DNA of 33,909 nt from an uncultured Puniceicoccaceae bacterium. GTDB taxonomy: Bacteria; Verrucomicrobiota; Verrucomicrobiia; Opitutales; Coraliomargaritaceae. Below are positions 18,894 to 27,683 of this stretch, piece by piece (positions within the stretch are counted from its first letter, which is position 1; each line of letters begins with the position of its first letter). The stretch covers positions 1 to 33,909 of the forward strand of contig CAJWRZ010000005.1 of assembly GCA_913045955.1 (NCBI GenBank), written 5' to 3'. The notes below the pieces were generated by a model. It made no database searches and was not told where the DNA came from. It was given only the letters and a program-made list of their open reading frames with translations. The position numbers were made by a program, and so were the translations under genes.

Positions 18894-20618
18894 CTACACG
18901 TCCTTCAGTTCTGCGTGGAATAAATGACCGGCAGTTGTCGCATTAACGTAACCGGCTCGGATAGTAAAATCCCCAAAATGCTCTTTAGCTTTTCGATTTT
19001 TTGCGAAATCGACTAAGATAGGTTTCAGATGGGCGAGAATTTCTTCATGCGTGACCGAGCTCTTGTATAACTTATTCAAGCGCTCACCTTCAAAGCCAGC
19101 TCCAAGGTAAAGATTGTATTTACCAGGGACTTTACCGACCAAACCAATTTCCCCAAGATAAGGCCGACCACATCCGTTAGGACAGCCCGTTGAGCGAATA
19201 ACAATCGGCTCTTCAATAAGCCCCAAGTCTTCCAAAAGCACTTCAATATCTGTGACTAAATTCGGTAAGTATCGCTCAGACTCAGCGAGTGCTAAGCCAC
19301 AAGTTGGCAAAGCTACGCAGGCTATCTGATGTTTGCGGATGCCCGATGAAGTTGCGTAGCTATCTAGCTTATAGCGCTCTACCATTGATTGGATTGCCGC
19401 TTTATCTTCGCTGGCAACGCCGCCTATGATTAAATTTTGATTCGCGGTTAGGCGGAAATCACCCTTATGCACTTTTGCAATCTCGCATAAGCCCGTTTTT
19501 AAGAGTCGATCCTCAATGTCAACCACCCGACCGCCTTCTATAAAGAGACCTAAATTCCAGCGACCTTCGCAGTCCTTAACCCAGCCAAAACGGTCGCCAT
19601 TACTTTCAAAAGTATAGGATTTTGCGGTCTCGAGCTTGAAGCCCAACCTTGATTCAAGTTCCTTTAAAATAAATTCGGTACCCTTGTCTTCAACGGTGTA
19701 TTTAAAGCGAGCATGGGCACGGCTGGTACGATCACCAAAATCTCTTTGAATTGTAACAATCTTTTCAGCAACAGCGATCACTTGATCCGGCCGGCAAAAC
19801 CCGATGATATCAGCTAAACGTGGGAAGGTTTTTTCATTGCCATGAGTCATCCCTAATCCACCACCTACACTTACATTAAAACCTAGCAGCTGATCCTCTT
19901 TTATAATTGCGATGAATCCAAGGCAATGGGCGAAAACATCGACATCATTATGGGGCGGTATAGCGAACGCTATCTTGAACTTACGAGGCAAGTAAGTGGA
20001 TCCATAAAGTGGCTCTGGGTCTTCCCCTCCGTGGGAGACAACTTTTTCTCCATCGAGCCAAATCTCGCTATAAGCAGAAGTTTTAGGCTTCAAATAAGTG
20101 TCCACCGCTTCAGCAACGTCTTGAACTTCTTTGTGAACTTCACTTTCTAAAGGATTCGGATTGCACATCACATTTCTATTTACGTCACCACAAGCCGCTA
20201 AGGTCGTCAGCATGGCATCGTTGATCGTACGAATTGTGTCCTTAAGATTGCTCTTTAAAATACCGTGAAGTTGGAAGGCTTGCCGAGTCGTGATCTTGAG
20301 GGTTTTAAGTTCACAATAATTTGATAAATCATCCACCGCTAGCCACTGATTAGGCTTACAAATACCGCCCGGTAAACAAATACGCGCCATGAAGGTATAG
20401 GCTTTATCGAGCTTTTTTCTCCGGCGTTCCGCTCTAAAGTCACGATTATCTTGCTGATAAATTCCATGGAATTTGGTCAACTGCTGATCGTCTGCTGACA
20501 TCGAGCCAGTTGAAGAAGTTGATAATCCTTCTAGTATGGTGCCACGCAAAAAGTCACTAGAGGACTTGATGGTTTCGTTTTTGTGGAGCTTTTCAGGAGA
20601 CTGTCCGTCAGATATCAT
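18894..20618 (-). CDS. cysI: Assimilatory sulfite reductase hemoprotein subunit
   Basis: A 574-residue siroheme/4Fe-4S subunit that reduces sulfite to sulfide with six electrons. The cluster ligands form CVALPTC (Cys434, Cys440) and TGCPNGC (Cys479, Cys483), the same numbers as in the Escherichia coli enzyme. Siroheme/sulfite-contacting arginine-rich segments (TTRQAFQLHG, CGDVNRNVMC) are present in the first repeat. The second repeat includes GLGMTHGNEKTFPRLAD. The NADPH type is inferred from the divergent cysJ, 191 bases away. It is cytoplasmic and forms the hemoflavoprotein complex with CysJ. It converges with the phosphoesterase gene. Confidence 0.95.
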   Translation of the reverse strand: MISDGQSPEKLHKNETIKSSSDFLRGTILEGLSTSSTGSMSADDQQLTKFHGIYQQDNRDFRAERRRKKLDKAYTFMARICLPGGICKPNQWLAVDDLSNYCELKTLKITTRQAFQLHGILKSNLKDTIRTINDAMLTTLAACGDVNRNVMCNPNPLESEVHKEVQDVAEAVDTYLKPKTSAYSEIWLDGEKVVSHGGEDPEPLYGSTYLPRKFKIAFAIPPHNDVDVFAHCLGFIAIIKEDQLLGFNVSVGGGLGMTHGNEKTFPRLADIIGFCRPDQVIAVAEKIVTIQRDFGDRTSRAHARFKYTVEDKGTEFILKELESRLGFKLETAKSYTFESNGDRFGWVKDCEGRWNLGLFIEGGRVVDIEDRLLKTGLCEIAKVHKGDFRLTANQNLIIGGVASEDKAAIQSMVERYKLDSYATSSGIRKHQIACVALPTCGLALAESERYLPNLVTDIEVLLEDLGLIEEPIVIRSTGCPNGCGRPYLGEIGLVGKVPGKYNLYLGAGFEGERLNKLYKSSVTHEEILAHLKPILVDFAKNRKAKEHFGDFTIRAGYVNATTAGHLFHAELKDV

Positions 20619-20809
20619 AAAAAAGAATTTACTTACAAAGTACTTTTAATAATAGTTAAATCAATACGTTAATACTATTATAAGTTTTACAGTAAAAAAG
20701 TAATAAATCAAATCAAACTTTAAAATTTCAAATTTGTTTGCAAATATCTACTTATCTATTTCTTTTCTGAGATGCTGTCTCATTTGAAGCTTATTAATAA
20801 ATTCACATC
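20619..20809. promoter_or_regulatory. Divergent cysI-cysJ intergenic control region
   Basis: This 191-base, very AT-rich gap must carry both divergent promoters. Two 8-bp perfect palindromes lie side by side, CAAATTTG (20729-20736) and TTTGCAAA (20737-20744), and a small GAGATGCTGTCTC hairpin lies near 20770. They could be operator half-sites for a sulfur regulator, but I see no regulator gene nearby, and such AT palindromes arise easily by chance. Promoter boxes cannot be fixed by eye. Confidence 0.35.
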
Positions 20810-22591
20810 ATGAATACTAACCCTCTAAAACTGCCAGAAGATGCTCCATTTAAAGGTGATCTAAAAGATACCTTAGAAGGCGCTATATCAAAATTAGAGT
20901 CGTCGGAAATTAAATGGCTGAGTGCTTTCCTCAAAGATATTAGCGACTCAGTAGTTGCGATTAACAACGAACTTCTAATTCTTTTTGGCACAGAATCGGG
21001 TAATGCTGAGGCACTTGCCGAAGAGACCTTAAGCAAAGCAGGCAGCTTAGGAATCAAAGCAAAAATCGCAAATATGGGTGATATGACCTTGGATCGATTG
21101 AAGGAAGTGCAGAATTTACTAGTGATTGTCAGTACTTGGGGAGAAGGTGAGCCACCCGATGAAGCAGCAGCCTTCCATGAATTAGTCATGTCAAAATCTG
21201 CACCCAAAATGGAGAATAAGAGATTCTCTGTTTTAGGTCTTGGGGACACGAGCTACGAACTTTTCTGCCAAACTGGTAAAGACTTTGATCAACGACTCGA
21301 GCAACTGGGTGGCACTCGTTTGTATGATCGTAAGGATTGTGATGTAGACTTTGATGATGATTTCAAGGAATGGTCGGACGGCTCACTTAAAGCATTTCAA
21401 AAGATTTTCAGTGAACAATCTGCCCTGAGCCAAACAATCACCGCGGATAAAAAAGCTCCTGAAACCATAAAATATTCGAGAAAAAATCCTTATACTTCTA
21501 AACTCTCTGAGCGCATTAATTTAAACGCGTCGAACTCTTCTAAAGAGACACTGCACATAGAATTTGATTTAGCAGGATCCGGTTTAAGTTACGGTGTGGG
21601 CGATTCATTAGCGGTTCAGCCTAGTAATTCAAATAATCTAATTGAACTACTGCTTAAAACCAGCGGCCTAAAAGCAGAGACTCAAGTCAGCCTGAAAGAT
21701 GAAAGCTGCACCTTAGGTGAAGCGCTTAAAAGCAAGCTTGATATCACCACCCTATCGATCCCTTTCTTAACGCGCTATAATGAAATAGCCAAAGATTCAT
21801 CGCTTGAAGCACTCTTGACTGATGAAGACAAAACAGGGATCAAAGATTATATTAATGGGCGTGACTTAATCGATGTTTTGAAGGATTTTCCAGCGAAAGA
21901 CCTTGATGCACAAGGGCTTGTAGGACTACTAAGAAAACTCCCACCTAGGCTTTACTCGATCGCTTCGAGCCAGAAAGCTCATCCAGATTCCGTCCACTTA
22001 ACGGTGGCTGCGGTCCGCTATGAAACACATGGACGATTAAGAGAAGGCGTTTGCTCAACTTATTTAGCCGATAGGATAGCCCTCGAAGAAACTGCGGATG
22101 TATTTGTCACCGCAAACAAAAACTTCAAGCTACCGGAAGACCCCAATACACCCATCATCATGGTTGGACCCGGCACTGGGATTGCCCCTTTCAGAGCCTT
22201 TATGCAGGAAAGGAAAGTGACCGGCGCTCAAGGGAAGAATTGGATTTTCTTTGGTGACCAACATTTCTTAACTGATTTCTTGTATCAAACTGAATGGCAA
22301 AACTACCAAAAAGAAGGCCTTTTAAGTAAAATTGATTTAGCTTTCTCACGTGACCAAGCTGAAAAAGTTTATGTTCAACATAAAATGAAGGAGAACGCCC
22401 AGGAACTCTATGATTGGATTAAAGCGGGTGCTTATTTCTATGTTTGCGGTGATGCAAGTCGCATGGCTCAAGATGTTGATGAAGCCCTTCATTCAATTAT
22501 AGCTGAGCAAGCTTCGATGAGTAGCGAGGAAGCAACTGCCTACCTCAAGCAAATGAAGGCAGACAAACGTTACTTGCGCGACGTCTACTAA
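20810..22591 (+). CDS. cysJ: Sulfite reductase flavoprotein subunit (NADPH)
   Basis: A 593-residue diflavin reductase that passes electrons from NADPH through FAD and FMN to CysI. The flavodoxin-like FMN domain spans about 55-200, with GTESGNAEALAEE (60-72), STWGEGEPPD and LGLGDTSYE. The FAD domain holds RLYSIASS from residue 380 and GVCSTYLADR. The NADPH domain holds GPGTGIAPFRAFMQER from residue 453 and YVCGDASRMAQDV. The tail RYLRDVY is the terminal aromatic end that stacks on FAD. The first about 50 residues form a short N-terminal extension. The architecture is shared with cytochrome P450 reductase and nitric oxide synthase reductases, but the cysI partner decides the call. Confidence 0.95.
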   Translation: MNTNPLKLPEDAPFKGDLKDTLEGAISKLESSEIKWLSAFLKDISDSVVAINNELLILFGTESGNAEALAEETLSKAGSLGIKAKIANMGDMTLDRLKEVQNLLVIVSTWGEGEPPDEAAAFHELVMSKSAPKMENKRFSVLGLGDTSYELFCQTGKDFDQRLEQLGGTRLYDRKDCDVDFDDDFKEWSDGSLKAFQKIFSEQSALSQTITADKKAPETIKYSRKNPYTSKLSERINLNASNSSKETLHIEFDLAGSGLSYGVGDSLAVQPSNSNNLIELLLKTSGLKAETQVSLKDESCTLGEALKSKLDITTLSIPFLTRYNEIAKDSSLEALLTDEDKTGIKDYINGRDLIDVLKDFPAKDLDAQGLVGLLRKLPPRLYSIASSQKAHPDSVHLTVAAVRYETHGRLREGVCSTYLADRIALEETADVFVTANKNFKLPEDPNTPIIMVGPGTGIAPFRAFMQERKVTGAQGKNWIFFGDQHFLTDFLYQTEWQNYQKEGLLSKIDLAFSRDQAEKVYVQHKMKENAQELYDWIKAGAYFYVCGDASRMAQDVDEALHSIIAEQASMSSEEATAYLKQMKADKRYLRDVY

Positions 22592-22610
22592 GAAAGAGCC
22601 TTTTTTCTTT

Positions 22611-22660
22611 AGGCTTAAGTCAGTACCCTCGCCTATATTTCTAGCCTACGTACTGAGCCT
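22611..22660. terminator. Imperfect hairpin between convergent cysJ and the 22718 gene
   Basis: AGGCT (22611-22615) and CAGTAC (22621-22626) pair with GTACTG (22650-22655) and AGCCT (22656-22660), leaving a five-base bulge TAAGT and a 23-base loop. A nested weaker pairing AGCCT/AGGCT also lies just after the cysJ stop. The position between two convergent genes suits a bidirectional terminator, but there is no strong T tract, so this is tentative. The remaining bases to 22717 hold nothing I recognise. Confidence 0.3.
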
Positions 22661-22717
22661 GGATTTAGATCGGACAATGCGGAAAATCCTAGGAAGAAAA
22701 CTGAGCGGGCCTGGAGA

Positions 22718-24106
22718 CTATTGTTTGTGTTGTCTTTCAACAATTTTCAGAGCCTCTTCCGGAACCCACTGATGCCAACCTTCATCTTGATTTATAATCT
22801 GTCGCAAGACTGCGCGACTTGTTTTAGCGAGTAATGATGGATCTCCGGTACCAACCGAACAAATCCGCTTGTTGTCTTTTAAATGTCGGTAGAATGATTC
22901 CCATTGCTTGGGCGGATTAAAATTATCGGCGGTTACTAGCTCGCCATTCTTAACATTATGCCAAGGATAAACATATAGATTCACCTTATTCTTAAATAAA
23001 CGACCGAAAGACTCTAGCATTCCACCCTCTAAACCTTCAGACCACTTTTCCTTAAAGAGCTCATTTAAAAGCCCAATACTTAGCACGATTGCAATGGGTT
23101 GGTTTGAGCACTGGTTAAGGTAAGTCGCGATGCGATAAAATTCTGCACTTCTGGATATCAGTACTGACTTACCGACGGCTTGTATAGCATCCGCTCGGTC
23201 AAGGAAATCAGCGTGATCCATCAACCCGTCTCTCAGTAGATTATTTGTACTGATTTCACAAATTTCAACAGGGCTATCGCTTTCCTTAGATTCTAATTCT
23301 TTTTCAAAAATGCGCTTAGATTGGGCTAACATATCTAAGTGTAATTTTAAAATAGGATCAAAACTTCCTCTTAGAAGTAAAATAGGCTTTTTATACAAGG
23401 TATCTAAAGGCTGAACGACCTCACCCTGCGTGTTGAATAAGGTCGCTTCTGTTAAACCACTTTCGACGAGCTGAAGGGCACATAAGCGATTATCAATAAA
23501 CCTAAAATTATCCTCCTCAAAGCGAAGCACATCAACTTCAACTCGGCTGAGCGAGATATCATCCACTAAAGATTCTGTGAATAATTTAAGATCTTCCCGG
23601 TATTTAAAGGCGGCATATATGAGATTAACGCCAATCTTACCCAAGGCTTCCATTTGATCCGAATTGCTTTTATCTAATAAGCGAACGTGTATACGAATTT
23701 CGCTAGGCTTGTCATTGGGCTTCATTTGGAAACGAACCCCCAACCATCCATGGCATTCTCCATCATCCTTATAACCGCGCGCCTTGACTGTATTGCAGAA
23801 TGCAAAAAAAGTGCTTGAATCGCCTTTAGTTTTAGCGAGCCGTTCCACAAGAAGGTCGAACTCATACTTAAGCATCGAGCGGAGCCTGTCTTGGGACACG
23901 TAACGTTCTGTTTTACCGTAGAGCGCGTCACTCATCACCATATCATAGGCCGAGATCGTCTTAGCTACTGTCCCCGCGCTTGCTGAAACACGGAAAAACC
24001 AATTAGCGGTTTCTTGACCGGCTCCAATCTCGGCAAAAACCCCGTAGATACTTGGGTCTAAATTTATCTCTAATGCTTTTTCGTAAACTGTTTGTCTTTT
24101 CTCCAT
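22718..24106 (-). CDS. Conserved protein of unknown function with nucleotidyltransferase-like motif
   Basis: A 462-residue soluble protein of a conserved family whose function I cannot give with confidence. Related bacterial proteins share the opening LDPSIYGVFAEIGAGQETANWFFR and ECHGWLGVRFQ, and are variously labelled in databases from memory, including NMN-adenylyltransferase-like, but not reliably. From about 238 to 320 the sequence looks like a Rossmann-type segment. LLLRGSFDPILKLHLDML (246-260 for the RGSFDP part) imitates the GGSFDPxHxGHL motif of NadD/NMNAT nucleotidyltransferases, but its first catalytic His is Leu, while the second His (H257) remains. KSVLISRSAEFYRI and ILESFGRLFKNKVNLYVYP follow. 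No signal or membrane segment. It is convergent with cysJ and divergent from the DUF3108 gene. Confidence 0.75.
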   Translation of the reverse strand: MEKRQTVYEKALEINLDPSIYGVFAEIGAGQETANWFFRVSASAGTVAKTISAYDMVMSDALYGKTERYVSQDRLRSMLKYEFDLLVERLAKTKGDSSTFFAFCNTVKARGYKDDGECHGWLGVRFQMKPNDKPSEIRIHVRLLDKSNSDQMEALGKIGVNLIYAAFKYREDLKLFTESLVDDISLSRVEVDVLRFEEDNFRFIDNRLCALQLVESGLTEATLFNTQGEVVQPLDTLYKKPILLLRGSFDPILKLHLDMLAQSKRIFEKELESKESDSPVEICEISTNNLLRDGLMDHADFLDRADAIQAVGKSVLISRSAEFYRIATYLNQCSNQPIAIVLSIGLLNELFKEKWSEGLEGGMLESFGRLFKNKVNLYVYPWHNVKNGELVTADNFNPPKQWESFYRHLKDNKRICSVGTGDPSLLAKTSRAVLRQIINQDEGWHQWVPEEALKIVERQHKQ

Positions 24107-24138
24107 AATACAAATAAAAGGACTACAAATTTATTAAG

Positions 24139-25026
24139 ATGAATCAACGTATCTTTAACAGAAAATGGATATTATTTCTTTGGGGCATAGTAATCCCTTT
24201 ATCGTTTGCTCAAGCCAATCTTCAGTATTCGGCTCTCTTCAAAGACGGGGATTATATTAAATATGATATCTATTGGAGCTTTTTAAAAGTAGGCTCTGCT
24301 GAAATCAAATTTACAGAACCAAAAACAAATGAGCATGATAAAGGTTTATACAAAATAGAATTCACGGTTCAAACCAATCCAATCGTCAGCTCAATCTACC
24401 CTGTGAAAAATAAAATACAGAGTACCCTATCCGTGCCTGAATTAAATCCCATTGAGTACAACAAGTCCCTCAATGAACAGGATGAAAAAAGTAATACCAC
24501 ACTCACTTTTGATTGGGATAAAAAATTGCTACAAAAAACAAAAAACAAGACAGCAGACTCACCCATAAAGCTGGAAGCACATACCCTGGATCCCCTAAGT
24601 TTGATCCTTTCAATGTGCCAATATGATTTCAGCAAAAACACTACCCTAAAGCAAAAAGTCACCGATGGTGGACCCATCATTGAAATCGAAGCCAGCCATG
24701 TGTCCGAGCTACAAATCAAAACACCCAGTGGTACTTTTGACACGAGAAAAATAGAGGTCTCGACTGAAGAAATTAAAGGCATTTTTAAAAAAAGCCCCGA
24801 CGCAAGAGTTGCTCTTTTTTTATCTAAAGATGTTCCTGCGATTCCAGTTAAATTAAAGAGTGAAGTTATTGTCGGCCATTTTTACGCAAATTTAACTGAA
24901 GGCCTCTACCAAGGTAAGCCGATAAAAGGCACATGGACGCAGCCTCATTCTAATAAAAACTTCGAAGACCCACAATATAGTCGACCAAGATTAAGTCCTA
25001 AATTCAAGGGATTTAAAAAGCGGTAA
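24139..25026 (+). CDS. DUF3108 exported protein
   Basis: A 295-residue protein with an N-terminal signal sequence (RKWILFLWGIVIPLSFAQA, cleavage probably after AQA at about residue 26). The rest fits DUF3108: DGDYIKYDIYWSFLKVGSAEIKF, an early beta-sheet, then a DPLSLILSMCQYDF block, GTFDTRKIEVSTEEI, and FLSKDVPAIPVKLKSEVIVGHF near the end. Members are periplasmic beta-rich proteins, possibly lipid or cell-envelope related, with no established activity. The C-terminus is basic and unstructured. It is divergent from the 462-residue unknown (32 bases apart), so they may share a promoter region. A hairpin separates it from sufT. Confidence 0.82.
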   Translation: MNQRIFNRKWILFLWGIVIPLSFAQANLQYSALFKDGDYIKYDIYWSFLKVGSAEIKFTEPKTNEHDKGLYKIEFTVQTNPIVSSIYPVKNKIQSTLSVPELNPIEYNKSLNEQDEKSNTTLTFDWDKKLLQKTKNKTADSPIKLEAHTLDPLSLILSMCQYDFSKNTTLKQKVTDGGPIIEIEASHVSELQIKTPSGTFDTRKIEVSTEEIKGIFKKSPDARVALFLSKDVPAIPVKLKSEVIVGHFYANLTEGLYQGKPIKGTWTQPHSNKNFEDPQYSRPRLSPKFKGFKKR

Positions 25027-25035
25027 TCAACAAAA

Positions 25036-25061
25036 GGCTCTTTCTTTAAGCTAAGAAAGCC
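25036..25061. terminator. Bidirectional hairpin between DUF3108 and sufT genes
   Basis: GGCTCTTTCTT pairs with AAGAAAGCC around a six-base loop TAAGCT, with a two-base bulge. It starts 10 bases after the plus-strand stop and ends 11 bases before the end of the convergent minus-strand gene. The arms are GC-rich at the base. T-rich flanks are weak, so it may be only a modest terminator. Confidence 0.5.
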
Positions 25062-25071
25062 CTACGAAGAA

Positions 25072-25638
25072 TTACTCTAAACCAAGGGTTTGTCGGCCTT
25101 CCTCTGAAATCATGTGAGGATTCCAAGGCGGCTCCCAAACAATTAAGACCTCCGCTGAATCGACTTGAGCTATTTTTTCAATTTGTTTTTGCGCATCTTC
25201 CGCAATAACTGGACCCATTCCACATCCTTGTGCGGTTAAGGTCATTTGGACTTTCACCTCATATTTTTCTTGGTCATTTTTTTCTGATATTTTCAGATCA
25301 TAAATAAGACCTAAATCAACAATATTTAAAGGAATCTCAGGATCAAAGCATTGCCTGAGCGCGCTCCAAACCAAGGATTCAGAAAATGCTTCTGCAGGCT
25401 TGAGCTCCATTTCCTCGGTTTCTTTCTCTTTTAAATAGGCACTGATTTCTGCACCTAAAGCATCCCAATCTTTGCTCGGTATACGGTACAAGCCATCTTC
25501 GGCACGGATGGTAACAGCGCCACCTAAAGCTTGAGAAATACTGACCGTGGTTCCTTTAGGAATAACGTGTTCCTCACCAGCTGGAATAATTGTCGCGCGA
25601 GTGTCCCTGATCAGAGTGATTTTTTCTTCAAGATTCAT
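25072..25638 (-). CDS. sufT: SufT-type MIP18/DUF59 Fe-S cluster assembly protein
   Basis: A 188-residue protein. An N-terminal beta-rich extension (about 1-65, TLIRDTRATIIPAGEEHVIPKGTTVSISQALGG) is joined to a MIP18/PaaD domain. The domain has LRQCFDPEIPLNIVDLGLIYDL and TLTAQGCGMGPVIAED, with the conserved Cys, and VLIVWEPPWNPHMISEEGR. This two-part layout is characteristic of SufT, which helps Fe-S cluster maturation or carrier function, rather than of a lone PaaD. No sufBCDS operon lies in the window, so it is a detached copy. It is divergent from the carboxynorspermidine dehydrogenase gene and converges with DUF3108. Confidence 0.88.
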   Translation of the reverse strand: MNLEEKITLIRDTRATIIPAGEEHVIPKGTTVSISQALGGAVTIRAEDGLYRIPSKDWDALGAEISAYLKEKETEEMELKPAEAFSESLVWSALRQCFDPEIPLNIVDLGLIYDLKISEKNDQEKYEVKVQMTLTAQGCGMGPVIAEDAQKQIEKIAQVDSAEVLIVWEPPWNPHMISEEGRQTLGLE

Positions 25639-25707
25639 AATGGCTTTTATTCTTTAAAAATATTTAAATGGTTGATTTAAATCATTTCTAAAATACTTAC
25701 CTAATTT

Positions 25708-26904
25708 ATGTCAAAAGTAATCATTATAGGAGCCGGAGGTGTCGGTAATGTAGTATGCCATAAATGTGCGCAATCGCCGGCTATATTTTCAGAAATTATA
25801 CTCGCATCAAGGACACTAGAAAAATGCCATTCCATCGCCCAAACCGTGAAAGAAAAAACGGGGCAAGCGATCAAAACCTACGCAATTGACGCAGATGATG
25901 TCGCTGCGGTGACTGAGCTACTCAAAAAAGAAAAGCCCGAATTGCTGATCAACGTCGCCTTGCCTTATCAAGACCTATCACTGATGGATGCTTGTTTGAA
26001 TGCTGGAGTCCATTATCTAGATACGGCAAATTACGAGCCGCCCCATGAAGCTAAGTTTGAGTATAAATGGCAGTGGGCCTATCAAGAACGTTTCAAAGAA
26101 GCTGGGCTGACCGCCCTCCTTGGATCGGGTTTCGACCCAGGTGTGACTAATGTATTCTGTGCCTACGCTCAAAAGCACCTATTTGATTCCATTGAAACTA
26201 TAGATATACTCGATGCCAATGCTGGCGATCATGGCTACCCCTTTGCCACTAATTTCAACCCGGAAATTAATATCAGAGAAATCACCCAAAAAGGTCGCTA
26301 TTGGGAAAATGGTAAATGGGTCGAAGCCGAACCGATGAGCATTCACCAAAAATACACGTTCCCGGTTGTCGGCGAGCAGGATGCTTATTTGCTTTATCAT
26401 GAAGAGCTAGAATCCCTAATTGAAAATATTACCGGACTTAAGCGTATCCGTTTCTGGATGACCTTTTCAGAAAAATACTTAACCCACCTAAAAGTTCTAG
26501 AAAATGTAGGTATGACCTCCATTGAACCGATTGAAATCAAGGGACAAAAAATTCAACCGATCGAATTCCTAAAAAGCGTTTTACCGGACCCGGCAAGTTT
26601 AGGAGAACGCACTCAAGGCAAAACCTGTATCGGTTGTGATATAACCGGGATTAAAGATGGGCAAAAGAAGCGTATATTTATCTATAATGTCTGCGACCAC
26701 CAAAGCTGTTACCAAGAAGTGCTCAGCCAAGCGATCAGTTATACAACTGGAGTGCCCGCGAGACTGGGTGGAGAAATGATCTTGAAGAATCATTGGAAAA
26801 AGCCCGGGGTATGGAATATGGAGCAAATGGATCCGGATCCTTTCATGGAAGGGCTCATGGCCTATGGACTCCCTTGGGAAGTCATTGATTTACCGCTTAA
26901 ATAA
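25708..26904 (+). CDS. Carboxynorspermidine/saccharopine dehydrogenase family reductase
   Basis: A 398-residue NAD(P)-dependent reductase of the saccharopine dehydrogenase superfamily. The Rossmann start IIIGAGGVGNVV and SRTLEKC are clear. The middle NVALPYQDLSLMDACLNAGVHYLDTANYEPPHEA and GSGFDPGVTNVFCAYAQKHLFD, and the end GVWNMEQMDPDPFMEGLMAYGLPWEV, fit carboxynorspermidine dehydrogenase (CANSDH). That enzyme condenses aspartate semialdehyde with a diamine in the alternative spermidine/norspermidine pathway. The partner decarboxylase nspC is not in the window, so the polyamine assignment is inference from family. A true lysine-pathway enzyme is less likely given the DPDPF tail. Confidence 0.85.
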   Translation: MSKVIIIGAGGVGNVVCHKCAQSPAIFSEIILASRTLEKCHSIAQTVKEKTGQAIKTYAIDADDVAAVTELLKKEKPELLINVALPYQDLSLMDACLNAGVHYLDTANYEPPHEAKFEYKWQWAYQERFKEAGLTALLGSGFDPGVTNVFCAYAQKHLFDSIETIDILDANAGDHGYPFATNFNPEINIREITQKGRYWENGKWVEAEPMSIHQKYTFPVVGEQDAYLLYHEELESLIENITGLKRIRFWMTFSEKYLTHLKVLENVGMTSIEPIEIKGQKIQPIEFLKSVLPDPASLGERTQGKTCIGCDITGIKDGQKKRIFIYNVCDHQSCYQEVLSQAISYTTGVPARLGGEMILKNHWKKPGVWNMEQMDPDPFMEGLMAYGLPWEVIDLPLK

Positions 26905-26956
26905 AAATAAGTGCGTAAAGTTGACTTTTTAAGTAATAAACCCTTAAATAGAGCCT

Positions 26957-27682
26957 ATGTTGACTACAAAGACGACTAAATCTAGCCCAATAAAGAACCC
27001 AGACCTAGAAAATGCGTCTGCGCATGCTCGTATAAAATGGGCTTCTGATCAATTTAATGAGGGTCTAGTCATGAGTACGAGTTTTGGCGTTCAAAGCGCG
27101 GTCATGCTCCACCTTGTGACCCAGAAGCTCCCGGAGATTCCCGTTATTTTTGTGGATACAGGCTATTTATTCCCCGAAACTTATGAATTTGCCAAGGAAC
27201 TGAGTACGCGACTCAATTTAAACTTAAAAACCTACTCGTCTGAAATAAGCCCTAGCGAACAAGAAGCACAATACGGCAAATTATGGGAGCAAGGTGTTGC
27301 TGGTTTGGATCAATATAATAAAATCAACAAGATTGAGCCCATGAACCGGGCGATCACTGAGCTCAAAGCGAGTGGGTGGATTTCTGGACTTCGCCGGCAA
27401 CAATCTGAGAGCCGTAAAGATTTAGAAGTTGTTGTTCAGCAAAATAAGATAACAAAAATCTACCCCATCATTGATTGGGATGATCAAACAATTTACCAAT
27501 ACTTGAGCGAAAATAACTTACCCTATCACCCACTTTGGGAGAAAGGCTATGTATCAGTCGGTGATTGGCACAGCTCTAGCCCTCTAAAAGCCGACATGAC
27601 TCCTGAGGAAACGCGTTTTAATGGAATGAAGCGAGAATGTGGACTGCATTTATCCACAGGCGCTCACGACTATCAGATATAA
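26957..27682 (+). CDS. cysH: PAPS reductase (thioredoxin-dependent)
   Basis: A 241-residue adenylylsulfate-type reductase that turns PAPS (or APS) into sulfite. The nucleotide loop [16 protein letters not shown] is the SxGxxS pyrophosphate-binding P-loop. [10 protein letters not shown] and [14 protein letters not shown] follow, with [13 protein letters not shown]. The catalytic Cys228 lies in ECGLH (227-231). There is no CC...CxxC 4Fe-4S motif, so it should be the PAPS type that uses thioredoxin rather than an iron-sulfur APS reductase. cysI and cysJ lie upstream, with unrelated genes between. It converges with fabD, the two stop codons almost touching (27682 and 27684). Confidence 0.93.
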   Translation: MLTTKTTKSSPIKNPDLENASAHARIKWASDQFNEGLVMSTSFGVQSAVMLHLVTQKLPEIPVIFVDTGYLFPETYEFAKELSTRLNLNLKTYSSEISPSEQEAQYGKLWEQGVAGLDQYNKINKIEPMNRAITELKASGWISGLRRQQSESRKDLEVVVQQNKITKIYPIIDWDDQTIYQYLSENNLPYHPLWEKGYVSVGDWHSSSPLKADMTPEETRFNGMKRECGLHLSTGAHDYQI

Positions 27683-27683
27683 G

